From Rudaeicoccus suwonensis (GTDB taxonomy: Bacteria; Actinomycetota; Actinomycetes; Actinomycetales; Dermatophilaceae), in contig NZ_VIVQ01000003.1 in the NCBI RefSeq assembly GCF_007829035.1, positions 1-64,000 of the forward strand: a DNA stretch of 64,000 bases, in the 5' to 3' direction. Both the position numbers and the translations under genes were made by a program. Position 1 is the stretch's first letter. The number at the start of each line of letters is the position of its first letter. The notes beneath the pieces are model-generated. The model had not been told where the DNA came from and did no database searches. It saw nothing but the letters and a program-made list of their open reading frames with translations. Positions 48,303 to 56,159 of this stretch are shown here, one piece after another.

Positions 48303-48977
48303 ATGGAGGAGGAAGCTCACAACCGTGCCCGGACCGTCCCGCGGGTGCGCGTTGGTGCGATCGACGACCATCCGGTGGTGCTGCGCGGTCTGATGGCCGC
48401 GCTGGTCGAGGTGGCGCCGGACATCAGTTGCGATTTCCGCGTCGCGAGCCTGCGTGATGTCGACTGGGATCGAGTGACACGACCGGATGTCCTGCTGCTC
48501 GATATCTCGCTCAACGACGGCAGCTCACCCGAGGACAACGTGCGCGAACTCGTGGCACGCGGTCATTCGGTCTTGTTGTTCACGTCCGAGGAACGGCCGG
48601 CACTGCTGCGGCGCCTGATCACGCTCGGTGCTCGCGGGCTGGTGCTGAAGTCGGATGCCGACGAGGCGCTCGCAGACGCAATCCGCAGTGTGTCGGAGGG
48701 CAACTTCGCGACCTCCAGTCACCTTGCGGAGTCGCTGCTCTGTGACGACTCGCTGGTGGCGACACTCTCGCAGCGAGAGATGGAGGTGCTCGAGGCGCTC
48801 GCCGCCGGGGTGCCGAAGAAAGCGATCGGCAAGACGCTGCCGGATCAGTTGTCGGCATACACCGTCGACACCTACTTCCAGCGAATCGCCGGCAGGTATG
48901 CCGCGCTAGGGCGTCCGGTCACCAACATCTACGGCTCGCTGCGCGAGGCGACGCGCGATGGGCACCTGGATCTGTAG
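48303..48977 (+). CDS. NarL/FixJ-type response regulator (second paralogue, orphan)
   Basis: 224 residues from ATG 48303; in-frame starts back to 48240 exist, but this one aligns with the paralogue's length and with the box spacing. Receiver: D-D-H acidic pair, D67 in V-L-L-L-D-I-S-L-N-D, T in L-L-F-T-S-E, K in G-L-V-L-K-S-D. LuxR HTH near-identical to the regulator at 27355, including V-P-K-K-A-I-G and T-V-D-T-Y-F-Q-R-I-A. No kinase gene adjoins, so the double-headed kinase 21 kb away is the natural partner. Receivers differ more than the HTHs, suggesting different inputs to one set of operators. Confidence 0.87.
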   Translation: MEEEAHNRARTVPRVRVGAIDDHPVVLRGLMAALVEVAPDISCDFRVASLRDVDWDRVTRPDVLLLDISLNDGSSPEDNVRELVARGHSVLLFTSEERPALLRRLITLGARGLVLKSDADEALADAIRSVSEGNFATSSHLAESLLCDDSLVATLSQREMEVLEALAAGVPKKAIGKTLPDQLSAYTVDTYFQRIAGRYAALGRPVTNIYGSLREATRDGHLDL

Positions 48978-49071
48978 AGGCGGACGAGACCTGTAGAAGC
49001 GAACGACCGCATTCGCGAATGGCCACAACACCATCGCCCGATCCGGACCATCCCCTCCACTCGACGCCGCG

Positions 49072-49115
49072 ATGTTTCACGCGAAGGCGCCTATTGCGGC
49101 CAGGCCGTCGAATAT
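49072..49115. repeat. 44-bp palindromic repeat, copy D
   Basis: Arms ATGTTTCACG and CGTCGAATAT around the conserved centre GGCGCCTATTGCGGCC, 95 bp after the regulator stop. Confidence 0.7.
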
Positions 49116-49132
49116 CGGCTTCCGCGCACGCC

Positions 49133-49161
49133 TGGAACACCCTCGTGCAATTCGTTGTTAT
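49133..49161 (+). promoter_or_regulatory. Candidate promoter for a leaderless TPR gene
   Basis: TGGAAC and TGTTAT (49156-49161) are 17 bp apart; the -10 ends only 6 bases before ATG 49168, fitting a leaderless mRNA. Confidence 0.4.
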
Positions 49162-49167
49162 GGACGC

Positions 49168-49521
49168 ATGACCGACTTCATGGACCTGCTGAACCGCACC
49201 GACTACGGCCGCCGGTGGCAGGTGGCGCAGGAGGCGTTCGACGCACGCGACTATCTGGGTGCAGCGGCCGAGTTGGAGGGCATCCTCACGCAACAACCGG
49301 ATGCCGGCCACAGCCTCGGTGCAGTGCGACTGCTGCTCGCCCGTAGCTATTACCACTCCGCGCAGCTGCACCGGGCTGAGCAGGCCGCGCGCGATCTGCT
49401 GCGCGACGAGCCGACCAACGGGTATGCCGCACTGCTGCTCGGACGCTCGCTGCAGCGGCAGTCCCGTCACGATGAGGCCAAGCCCTTCCTCGCGCTCGCG
49501 CAGATCTGGGACGTCGCCTGA
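49168..49521 (+). CDS. Small tetratricopeptide-repeat protein
   Basis: 117 residues from ATG 49168; the open frame back to 49072 runs through repeat copy D and is not protein-like. Paired helices fit about two TPR units: A-Q-E-A-F-D-A-R-D-Y-L-G-A-A-A-E-L-E-G-I-L, and L-L-A-R-S-Y-Y-H-S-A-Q-L-H-R-A-E-Q-A-A. TPR folds mediate protein contacts. It lies at the right edge of the island. Similar small TPR proteins occur alone in many actinobacteria, so it may or may not belong to the system. Confidence 0.75.
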   Translation: MTDFMDLLNRTDYGRRWQVAQEAFDARDYLGAAAELEGILTQQPDAGHSLGAVRLLLARSYYHSAQLHRAEQAARDLLRDEPTNGYAALLLGRSLQRQSRHDEAKPFLALAQIWDVA

Positions 49522-49579
49522 AGGCACCGGACGCTACGGCGACCGTGCCGCACAGCCGCGATGGCCGCCTCGTCCGTCG

Positions 49580-49623
49580 ATGTTCGACACCAGGGCGCCT
49601 ATCACCTCCTCGGCGTCGAATAT
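49580..49623. repeat. 44-bp palindromic repeat, copy E
   Basis: Arms ATGTTCGACA and CGTCGAATAT, centre GGCGCCTATCACCTCC, 59 bp after the TPR gene. The 49522-49845 gap also carries the infA promoter and leader, but no gene. Confidence 0.7.
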
Positions 49624-49644
49624 CGGCCGGGCGCAACCACCGAT

Positions 49645-49673
49645 TTGGGCCGTATGACGCGGCCGGGTAGGCT
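49645..49673 (+). promoter_or_regulatory. Candidate promoter of the infA-alpha operon
   Basis: TTGGGC (49645-49650) and TAGGCT (49668-49673) with exactly 17 bp between them; leader of ~165 bases to infA. The island's insertion leaves infA with its own promoter. Confidence 0.5.
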
Positions 49674-49845
49674 TGTGCTTCGGTTCACGAATGTCTTCGT
49701 GGCTTGCGCGGTTCACGCCGGCCCTCTCATCCACTCGATGATCGATGGTCGACGTATGCCGTGAGCGGCCCCGCGTCATACGTGCACCAGGTAACAGGAG
49801 GACGTTCTCATCCGGAGGGCGTCCACGTGGCAGGTCGTGGAGGAT

Positions 49846-50067
49846 ATGGCTAAGAAGGACGGTGTCATCGAGATCGAGGGCACGATCGTGGAAGCACTCC
49901 CGAACGCGATGTTCCGGGTGGAGTTGACCAACGGTCACAAGGTTCTCGCTCACATCTCGGGCAAGATGCGTCAGCACTACATCCGGATCCTCCCCGAGGA
50001 CCGCGTGGTGGTGGAGCTCAGCCCGTATGACCTGACCCGCGGCCGCATCGTCTTCCGCTACCGCTGA
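49846..50067 (+). CDS. infA: Translation initiation factor IF-1
   Basis: 73 residues from ATG 49846. S1-like OB-fold protein that blocks the 30S A site during initiation. [22 protein letters not shown] and the final R-I-V-F-R-Y-R are diagnostic. GTG 49837 is in frame but would add residues not seen in IF-1. Confidence 0.97.
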   Translation: MAKKDGVIEIEGTIVEALPNAMFRVELTNGHKVLAHISGKMRQHYIRILPEDRVVVELSPYDLTRGRIVFRYR

Positions 50068-50126
50068 CCGATCCGAATGCCGAGGAACCGCAAGGGGATT
50101 CGGCCTGACTTCAAGACAGTAGGCAG

Positions 50127-50240
50127 ATGAAGGTCCAGCCGAGCGTCAAGAAGATCTGCGACAAGTGCAAGGTGATCCGCCGCAACGGCCGGGTCATGGT
50201 GATCTGCGAGAACGCGCGCCACAAGCAGCGTCAGGGCTGA
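50127..50240 (+). CDS. rpmJ: 50S ribosomal protein L36
   Basis: 37 residues: [15 protein letters not shown], the C-x-x-C pair, a later E-N cysteine and H-K-Q-R-Q-G at the end, which is the zinc-binding (C+) L36. It follows infA by 59 bp as usual in actinobacteria. Confidence 0.95.
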   Translation: MKVQPSVKKICDKCKVIRRNGRVMVICENARHKQRQG

Positions 50241-50256
50241 TCACCCCGCACGACTC

Positions 50257-50282
50257 GCGTCTTCCACCAGGACGCAAGACGC
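50257..50282 (+). promoter_or_regulatory. Stem-loop between rpmJ and rpsM
   Basis: GCGTCTT (50257-50263) pairs with AAGACGC (50276-50282). The 214-bp gap also has a CTCGAG pair near 50360. An attenuator or processing site is possible; no T-run. Confidence 0.3.
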
Positions 50283-50454
50283 ACAACTGAAAAGCACCAC
50301 GCACGCGCGACCCAACCCCCTGCGACATTCCGAGAGGTATGACGCAAGGACGTCACCTCGAGCTCGGAGGCTCGAGACCCGCAACACCCACTCCTGGGTG
50401 AACACGGGACAGGTCACGCACCAGACCTCCGAACATCAACAGGAGAACCGCCAC

Positions 50455-50829
50455 ATGGCACGTTTGATCGGTGTCGACCTGCCGCGCGAAAAGCGCGTCG
50501 AGGTTGCACTCACCTACATCTTCGGCGTCGGCAAGACCCGCGCCGCCGAGGCGCTGGCATCGACCGGCGTCAACCCGGACACCCGTGTCCGTGACCTCAG
50601 CGAAGACGAGGTCGTGCAGCTGCGCGACTTCCTCGAAGGCAACTACCGCCTCGAGGGTGACCTTCGTCGTGAGGTGGCCTCCGACATCCGCCGCAAGGTG
50701 GAGATCGGCTCTTACCAGGGTCTGCGGCACCGCCGCGGCCTGCCTGTGCACGGCCAGCGCACCAAGACCAACGCGCGCACCCGCAAGGGCCCCAAGCGCA
50801 CCGTCGCCGGCAAGAAGAAGGCCAAGTAA
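50455..50829 (+). CDS. rpsM: 30S ribosomal protein S13
   Basis: 124 residues from ATG 50455 with AGGAGA upstream; earlier in-frame codons to 50398 are not S13-like. Binds at the 30S head near the P-site t[22 protein letters not shown] and [13 protein letters not shown] are standard. Confidence 0.98.
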   Translation: MARLIGVDLPREKRVEVALTYIFGVGKTRAAEALASTGVNPDTRVRDLSEDEVVQLRDFLEGNYRLEGDLRREVASDIRRKVEIGSYQGLRHRRGLPVHGQRTKTNARTRKGPKRTVAGKKKAK

Positions 50830-50894
50830 TCCCGTCGCTGCACAGCGACCGGGACACCCACCTCACTCGAACGTCTTAGTTTTCAGGAGAATCA

Positions 50895-51299
50895 ATGCCT
50901 CCCAAGAGCCGTATGGCTTCCGGCGCCAAGAAGGTGCGCCGCAAGGAGAAGAAGAACGTCGCCGCGGGCCACGCGTACATCCGCAGCACGTTCAACAACA
51001 CCATCGTTTCCATCACCGACCCCTCCGGCGCGGTGATTTCATGGGCCTCTGCCGGCCAGGTCGGCTTCAAGGGCTCGCGCAAGTCCACCCCGTATGCCGC
51101 GCAGATGGCCGCTGAGGCCGCTGCTCGTCGCGCGATGGACCACGGCATGCGCAAGGTCGACGTCTTCGTCAAGGGTCCGGGTTCGGGCCGCGAGACCGCC
51201 ATCCGCTCGTTGGCCGCAGCCGGCCTCGAGGTCGGTGCGATCTCCGACGTCACCCCGCAGCCGCACAACGGTGTCCGCCAGCCCAAGCGTCGCGGCTGA
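50895..51299 (+). CDS. rpsK: 30S ribosomal protein S11
   Basis: 134 residues, platform protein near the mRNA exit. [27 protein letters not shown] and the [10 protein letters not shown] end are conserved. Confidence 0.98.
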   Translation: MPPKSRMASGAKKVRRKEKKNVAAGHAYIRSTFNNTIVSITDPSGAVISWASAGQVGFKGSRKSTPYAAQMAAEAAARRAMDHGMRKVDVFVKGPGSGRETAIRSLAAAGLEVGAISDVTPQPHNGVRQPKRRG

Positions 51300-51329
51300 C
51301 CCGACGAGAACTTGAAGGAGAGATAAGAC

Positions 51330-51938
51330 ATGGCCCGTTACACCGGACCCATCACCAAGAAGTCGCGTCGCCTCAAGACCGACCTCGTCGGTGGCGACAA
51401 GAACTTCGAGATGCGCCCCTTCCCGCCCGGCCAGCACGGCCGTGGCCGGGTGCAGGAGAAGGAATACCTGACCCAGCTGCAGGAGAAGCAGAAGGCCCGC
51501 TTCACCTACGGCGTCATGGAGAAGCAGTTCGTCCGCTACTACAAGGAAGCAGCTCGTCGCCCCGGCAAGACCGGTGAGAACCTGCTGACCATCCTCGAGA
51601 CGCGCCTCGACAACGTGATCTACCGCGCCGGTCTGGCCCGCACCCGTCGTGCTGCCCGCCAGCTGGTCACCCACGGTCACTTCGAGGTCAACGGCGTTCG
51701 CGTCGACGTCCCGTCATACCGCGTGGAGCAGTACGACATCATCACGGTCCGCAAGCAGTCGCTGGAGAAGTTCCCGATCCAGCTGGCCCGCGAGACCTTC
51801 GGTGAGCGTCCGATCCCCGCCTGGATGCACGTCGTGCCCGGCACCCTGCAGATCCTGATCCACGCCCTGCCGGTGCGCGGACAGATCGACACCGTGCTGA
51901 CCGAGCAGCTGATCGTGGAGCTCTACTCCAAGAACTGA
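51330..51938 (+). CDS. rpsD: 30S ribosomal protein S4
   Basis: 202 residues, zinc-free (C-) type: no cysteine pair in the N-terminus. S4 nucleates 30S assembly; its S4 domain starts near R-L-D-N-V-I-Y-R-A-G-L-A and contains Q-L-V-T-H-G-H-F-E-V-N-G. In other bacteria it represses the alpha operon. Confidence 0.97.
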   Translation: MARYTGPITKKSRRLKTDLVGGDKNFEMRPFPPGQHGRGRVQEKEYLTQLQEKQKARFTYGVMEKQFVRYYKEAARRPGKTGENLLTILETRLDNVIYRAGLARTRRAARQLVTHGHFEVNGVRVDVPSYRVEQYDIITVRKQSLEKFPIQLARETFGERPIPAWMHVVPGTLQILIHALPVRGQIDTVLTEQLIVELYSKN

Positions 51939-51944
51939 TGTGCC

Positions 51945-51989
51945 GTATGCCGTGCGTCCGTCCGCTTGCCGGATGAGCGCACGGCATAC
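51945..51989 (+). terminator. Hairpin between rpsD and rpoA
   Basis: A perfect 12-bp stem GTATGCCGTGCG (51945-51956) against CGCACGGCATAC (51978-51989). It could attenuate transcription or process the RNA between rpsD and rpoA. A following CATATAG near 52032 might be a -10 for rpoA. Confidence 0.45.
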
Positions 51990-52069
51990 ACCACCTCGCT
52001 CGCAGACAGAGCCGGGCGAGGGTTCACGAGGCGTCATATAGCGGTCGCCCGTGGGAAGGAAGAATCACC

Positions 52070-53095
52070 GTGCTCATCGCACAGCGCCCCACCCTCAGCG
52101 AGGACGTTGTCTCCGACAACCGCTCGCGTTTCGTCATCGAGCCGCTGGAGCCTGGCTTCGGCTACACGCTCGGCAACAGCCTGCGTCGCACGCTGCTCTC
52201 GAGCATCCCCGGCGCCGCCGTCACCAGCCTGCGCATCGACGGTGTGCAGCACGAGTTCTCCACGATCCCAGGGGTCAAGGAGGACGTCACCGAGATCATC
52301 CTCAACATCAAGGGTCTGGTCGTCTCCTCGGAGCACGACGAGCCCGTGGTGATGTACCTGCGCAAGCAGGGCCCCGGTCCGGTGACTGCTGCTGACATCG
52401 CGCCGCCGGCCGGTGTCGAGGTGCACAACCCCGACCTGCACATCGCGACCCTGAACGACAAGGGCAAGATCGAGATGGAGTTGACCGTCGAGCGCGGTCG
52501 CGGCTACGTCTCCGCAGCGCAGAACAAGTCCGCTGAGCAGGAGATCGGCCGGATTCCGGTCGACTCGATCTACTCGCCGGTGCTGGCCGTGACCTACAAG
52601 GTCGAGGCGACCCGTGTCGAGCAGCGCACCGACTTCGACAAGCTCATCGTCGACATCGAGACCAAGAACGCGATCGCCCCGCGCGATGCGATGGCCTCCG
52701 CCGGCAAGACGCTCGTCGAACTGTTCGGTCTGGCACGCGAACTCAACGTCGAAGCTGAGGGCATCGACATGGGCCCGAGCCCGACCGACGCCGCGCTGGC
52801 TGCTGATCTCGCCCTGCCGATCGAGGACCTCGACCTCACGGTCCGTTCCTACAACTGCCTCAAGCGTGAAGGCATCCACATCGTGAGCGAGCTCGTCAGC
52901 CGCAGCGAGGCGGACCTGCTGGACATCCGCAACTTCGGTGCGAAGTCCATCGACGAGGTCAAGGACAAGCTGGTCGAGATGGGTCTGCAGCTCAAGGACA
53001 GCCCGCCCGGGTTCGACGCGAGCGCGATCGCCGATCGTTACGAAGAAGACGACGAGACTGACGACATCAGCTTCGCCGAGACCGAGCAACTCTGA
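52070..53095 (+). CDS. rpoA: RNA polymerase alpha subunit
   Basis: 341 residues from GTG 52070 with GGAAGGAAG upstream. N-terminal domain assembles polymerase ([21 protein letters not shown]), acidic linker ~225-245, C-terminal domain ~250-315 for activator and UP-element contacts ([20 protein letters not shown]), then an acidic tail. Confidence 0.98.
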   Translation: MLIAQRPTLSEDVVSDNRSRFVIEPLEPGFGYTLGNSLRRTLLSSIPGAAVTSLRIDGVQHEFSTIPGVKEDVTEIILNIKGLVVSSEHDEPVVMYLRKQGPGPVTAADIAPPAGVEVHNPDLHIATLNDKGKIEMELTVERGRGYVSAAQNKSAEQEIGRIPVDSIYSPVLAVTYKVEATRVEQRTDFDKLIVDIETKNAIAPRDAMASAGKTLVELFGLARELNVEAEGIDMGPSPTDAALAADLALPIEDLDLTVRSYNCLKREGIHIVSELVSRSEADLLDIRNFGAKSIDEVKDKLVEMGLQLKDSPPGFDASAIADRYEEDDETDDISFAETEQL

Positions 53096-53156
53096 GCCAG
53101 CCGCTCAATCCGTTGCAGGGTCAACGGGATTGAATTGACCAAGGAGCAATAAAGAA

Positions 53157-53741
53157 ATGCCTACCCCAACAAAGGGTCCCCGCCTGGGTGGCGGTCCCGC
53201 GCACGAGCGGCTGATCCTGGCCAACCTGGCCACGGCGCTGTTCGAGCACGACCGGATCACCACCACCGAGGCCAAGGCCAAGCGGCTGCGTCCGCTCGCG
53301 GAGCGGATGGTCACCTTCGCCAAGCGTGGCGACCTGCACGCACGTCGTCGGGTCATGACCGTGATCCGCGACAAGGGTGTCGTGCACCGTCTCTTCGTCG
53401 AGATCGCGCCGGACATGACCGACCGTCAGGGCGGTTACACCCGGATCACCAAGATCGCGCCGCGCAAGGGTGACAACGCTCCGATGGCCGTCATCGAGCT
53501 CGTCCGCGAGCCGGTGAACGCCAAGCCGAAGCGCGCCGTCGTGGCCGAGGCCGAAGGCGCCACCAAGCGTGCCGTCAAGGAGTCCGAGGCTGCCGCCGAG
53601 GATGCCGACGCCAACGCGAACGTCGCCGAGATGGACGACTCCGCCGAGTCGGTCACCCCGGACGCCGCCGAGGTCGCTGAAGTGGCCGAGGTCGACGAGG
53701 CCGAGGACGCCAAGCAGGAGTCGTCCGACAAGGACGCCTGA
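53157..53741 (+). CDS. rplQ: 50S ribosomal protein L17 with acidic C-terminal extension
   Basis: 194 residues against ~127 in E. coli. The L17 core ([18 protein letters not shown] and N-L-A-T-A-L-F-E-H) ends near residue 120; the rest is an Ala/Glu/Asp-rich disordered tail ending S-S-D-K-D-A, common in actinobacteria. Last gene of the alpha operon, before a strong terminator. Confidence 0.97.
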   Translation: MPTPTKGPRLGGGPAHERLILANLATALFEHDRITTTEAKAKRLRPLAERMVTFAKRGDLHARRRVMTVIRDKGVVHRLFVEIAPDMTDRQGGYTRITKIAPRKGDNAPMAVIELVREPVNAKPKRAVVAEAEGATKRAVKESEAAAEDADANANVAEMDDSAESVTPDAAEVAEVAEVDEAEDAKQESSDKDA

Positions 53742-53788
53742 GCCTGGTCGGGCTTCCGCCCGAGCAATCGCAGTAGCGAACTGCACAC

Positions 53789-53829
53789 GATCGCCCATCG
53801 CATCCCACCCGTGGATGCGGTGGGCGATC
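53789..53829. terminator. Strong terminator after rplQ
   Basis: GATCGCCCA/TGGGCGATC then CGCATCC/GGATGCG with one mismatch between, a 16-pair stem with a 7-base loop between convergent genes. Confidence 0.85.
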
Positions 53830-53876
53830 TGCGTTGTCGACGGGCGCTTCGGCATACGTGCTCTTCGCCCTCCGCG

Positions 53877-53920
53877 ATATTCGACGGTGGCGCGGTTATT
53901 GCTGCCGCGGCGTCGAATAT
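53877..53920. repeat. 44-bp palindromic repeat, copy F
   Basis: Perfect 10-bp arms ATATTCGACG (53877-53886) and CGTCGAATAT (53911-53920), the best copy in the window. It overlaps the last ~8 codons of the minus-strand MFS gene, so the protein's C-terminus is partly encoded by the repeat. Confidence 0.75.
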
Positions 53921-55128
53921 GCGGCAGGTTCGGCGGGCGGTTCTGCGGGTCGGCGGAAGGCCTTGGCGAGCGGGAACAGCGCGAGCACCAGGATCGCCGG
54001 CACCGCGAAGGCCACCCGCAACGAACCCGTGCCGATGGCTCCGGTCAACACCGCCCCGAGCAGCGCGCCGACGTAGTTGAACTGATTGAAGCGCGCGATC
54101 ACCGCATCGACCCTGGGCTGTATGACGGAGGGATCGTCACCGGCGCCATCCCGCGCCAACACGCCCGCCGCGGAGAAGCTCAGCGGAGCGACCACCGCAA
54201 TGCCGCTGCCGAGGACGAGGAAACCCGCGACGCCGATGGGCCAGTCGGGCGCCGCTACGATCACCGCCAGCCCGATGAGCGCGACCACCGCCCCGACGCG
54301 CAGCAGCGTTGGTGCGCCGAAGTGATCGGCCAGCCGGTCACCGGCCACCCGGGTGAACAACGATGCGCACAGATACGGCAGTGCTGCCAACGCGACCAGG
54401 CCGCTGGGTGAGTGCAGTGTGTGGTCGAAGTAGACCGAACCCCAGGTGGTCGCCGCGGTGTCGACCATGTAGAACACCACGCACGCTGCCCCGACCAACA
54501 GGATCTGTCGCCACGGGATCCCCAGGTCACCGCCGGCAGGCTGCACGACACCGCGCGCGAGCAGCAGTGGACCGAAGGCCACGACCAACGGCAGCACGGC
54601 CAGCGGCATCGACACTGCCGCGACCGACAGATGCGGTGTCGCCAGTGTCAGCAGGGTGCCCGCGATGCCACCTGCGGTCCAGGCGCCGTAGAACGACGGC
54701 AGGATCGGGCGACCGATGCGGTGTTCGAGCGAGACCGCCTGCATGTTGCTCGAGGCGTCCACCATGCCGAGGGCGACGCCATACACGGCCATCCCGGCGA
54801 GCAGCACCGGCACGTCGGGCGCCGGGCCGGTGATCAGCAGCGACGCGGTGACCAGCAACAGGCCGATACGCAGGGAGAGCGCACTGCCGCGGCGCGGCGC
54901 AATCGTCTCGGCGATGAAGGAGCCTGCTCCAGCGAGCAGCACGATCAGCAGCATGATGCCGGTGAGGCCGAGTTCCGATATGCCCCAGTGCTTTTGGAAC
55001 TTTGGCAAGCGGGTTGTCAGTGACAGAAAGACGCAACCCTGCGCAAAGTAGGCGCCGGCGATCGCCCAGCGCGTTGCGGAGTAGCTGCGCTCCGGCCCGT
55101 CAGTGGCCGGCTCTGCGGTGGTGCCCAT
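53896..55128 (-). CDS. MFS transporter (12 TM)
   Basis: 410 residues from ATG 55128; the frame runs upstream to 55377 but crosses non-protein-like sequence. Twelve hydrophobic helices; the N-terminal half has T-T-R-L-P-K-F-Q-K-H-W-G-I-S-E-L-G between helices 1 and 2, and the middle loop carries the second-half repeat. This resembles the sugar/fucose-permease-like or efflux branch; substrate unknown. Its last residues are encoded by repeat copy F. Convergent with rplQ. Confidence 0.78.
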   Translation of the reverse strand: MGTTAEPATDGPERSYSATRWAIAGAYFAQGCVFLSLTTRLPKFQKHWGISELGLTGIMLLIVLLAGAGSFIAETIAPRRGSALSLRIGLLLVTASLLITGPAPDVPVLLAGMAVYGVALGMVDASSNMQAVSLEHRIGRPILPSFYGAWTAGGIAGTLLTLATPHLSVAAVSMPLAVLPLVVAFGPLLLARGVVQPAGGDLGIPWRQILLVGAACVVFYMVDTAATTWGSVYFDHTLHSPSGLVALAALPYLCASLFTRVAGDRLADHFGAPTLLRVGAVVALIGLAVIVAAPDWPIGVAGFLVLGSGIAVVAPLSFSAAGVLARDGAGDDPSVIQPRVDAVIARFNQFNYVGALLGAVLTGAIGTGSLRVAFAVPAILVLALFPLAKAFRRPAEPPAEPAAYSTPRQQ

Positions 55129-55283
55129 CAGCGCATGATGGCACGACTTCGGCGTCCAACTCACGCGTCGCCGGCCGCCCGTGAGGGGCGTGGCCAGGGA
55201 CCTGGTCCTCGGTGAGATGGATCGCGGTACGCCATTGTCAGTTGCGGACTCGGGCCATGGCGCGCCGGCGTTAGCCTGGTCGG

Positions 55284-56126
55284 ATGCGGCTGCGGATCGA
55301 CTTCGCCTACGACGGCACCGATTTCTCCGGATGGGCCGCCCAGCCGGGCCGCCGCACCGTCGAACAGACACTGGCAACCGCCTTCGGCACCATCCTGCGC
55401 ACCGACCCGCCGAAACTCACGGTCGCCGGCCGCACCGACGCCGGCGTCCACGCGCGCGGCGCGGTCTGTCACCTCGATGTCGACCCCGTTCGGTATGCCG
55501 CACTGCCCGGTCGCTCGGATCGCACTCCGGAGGAGGCCGCGCTCACCCGGCTCGCGGGCGTGCTGCCGGCCGATGTGGTCGTACGACAGGTTGCCCCCGC
55601 TGCGCCCGGATTCGACGCACGGTTCTCGGCGACATCCCGCCGCTACCTCTACCGACTGCTGGACGACCACGCATTGCTCGACCCGATGCGGCGGCGCGAC
55701 ACCGTCGTCGTGCGCGGACCCCTCGATGCCGACGCCATGCACGCGGCGGCCCGAAAACTGCTGGGGCTGAAGGACTTCGCGGCCTTCTGCAAGCGCCGCG
55801 AGGGTGCCACGACCGTGCGCACCTTGCTGGACTACCGCTGGATCAGGCGGGACGACGGTGTGCTCGAGGCGACCGTCGTTGCCGATGCCTTCTGCCACTC
55901 GATGGTGCGCTGCCTGGTCGGAGCGGTCGTGCCGGTCGGGCTCGGGCGCGAGTCACCGGACTGGCCGCTGCGGGTCCTCGCCGGCGGCACCCGCGATCCA
56001 CGTGTCACCGTCATGCCGCCGCACGGCCTGTCGCTGGAAGAAGTCAGCTATCCACCGGATGACGAATTAGCCTCTCGCGCAACCGAATCCAGGGCGGTGC
56101 GCACGCTGCCGACCGCGCCCGCCTGA
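55284..56126 (+). CDS. truA: tRNA pseudouridine(38-40) synthase
   Basis: 280 residues. Isomerises uridines 38-40 in the tRNA anticodon arm. Catalytic D52 in G-R-T-D-A-G-V-H-A; also F-A-Y-D-G-T-D-F-S-G-W at the start and F-C-H-S-M-V-R-C-L-V-G near residue 210. A ~25-residue Ala/Arg tail is extra. Commonly follows rplQ in actinobacteria; here an MFS gene lies between on the other strand. Confidence 0.95.
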   Translation: MRLRIDFAYDGTDFSGWAAQPGRRTVEQTLATAFGTILRTDPPKLTVAGRTDAGVHARGAVCHLDVDPVRYAALPGRSDRTPEEAALTRLAGVLPADVVVRQVAPAAPGFDARFSATSRRYLYRLLDDHALLDPMRRRDTVVVRGPLDADAMHAAARKLLGLKDFAAFCKRREGATTVRTLLDYRWIRRDDGVLEATVVADAFCHSMVRCLVGAVVPVGLGRESPDWPLRVLAGGTRDPRVTVMPPHGLSLEEVSYPPDDELASRATESRAVRTLPTAPA

Positions 56127-56151
56127 GCCTTCGGCGCAAACCGGGGGCTCA
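56124..56151. terminator. Weak hairpin between truA and the esterase
   Basis: TGAGCC (including the truA stop) pairs with GGCTCA, with CGG/CCG inside, between convergent genes. Confidence 0.35.
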
Positions 56152-56159
56152 GCCGAGCG

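Noticed and set aside
49072-49167. Longer N-terminus for the TPR protein
   Set aside because: Those codons come from repeat copy D and the promoter region rather than a conserved protein segment.
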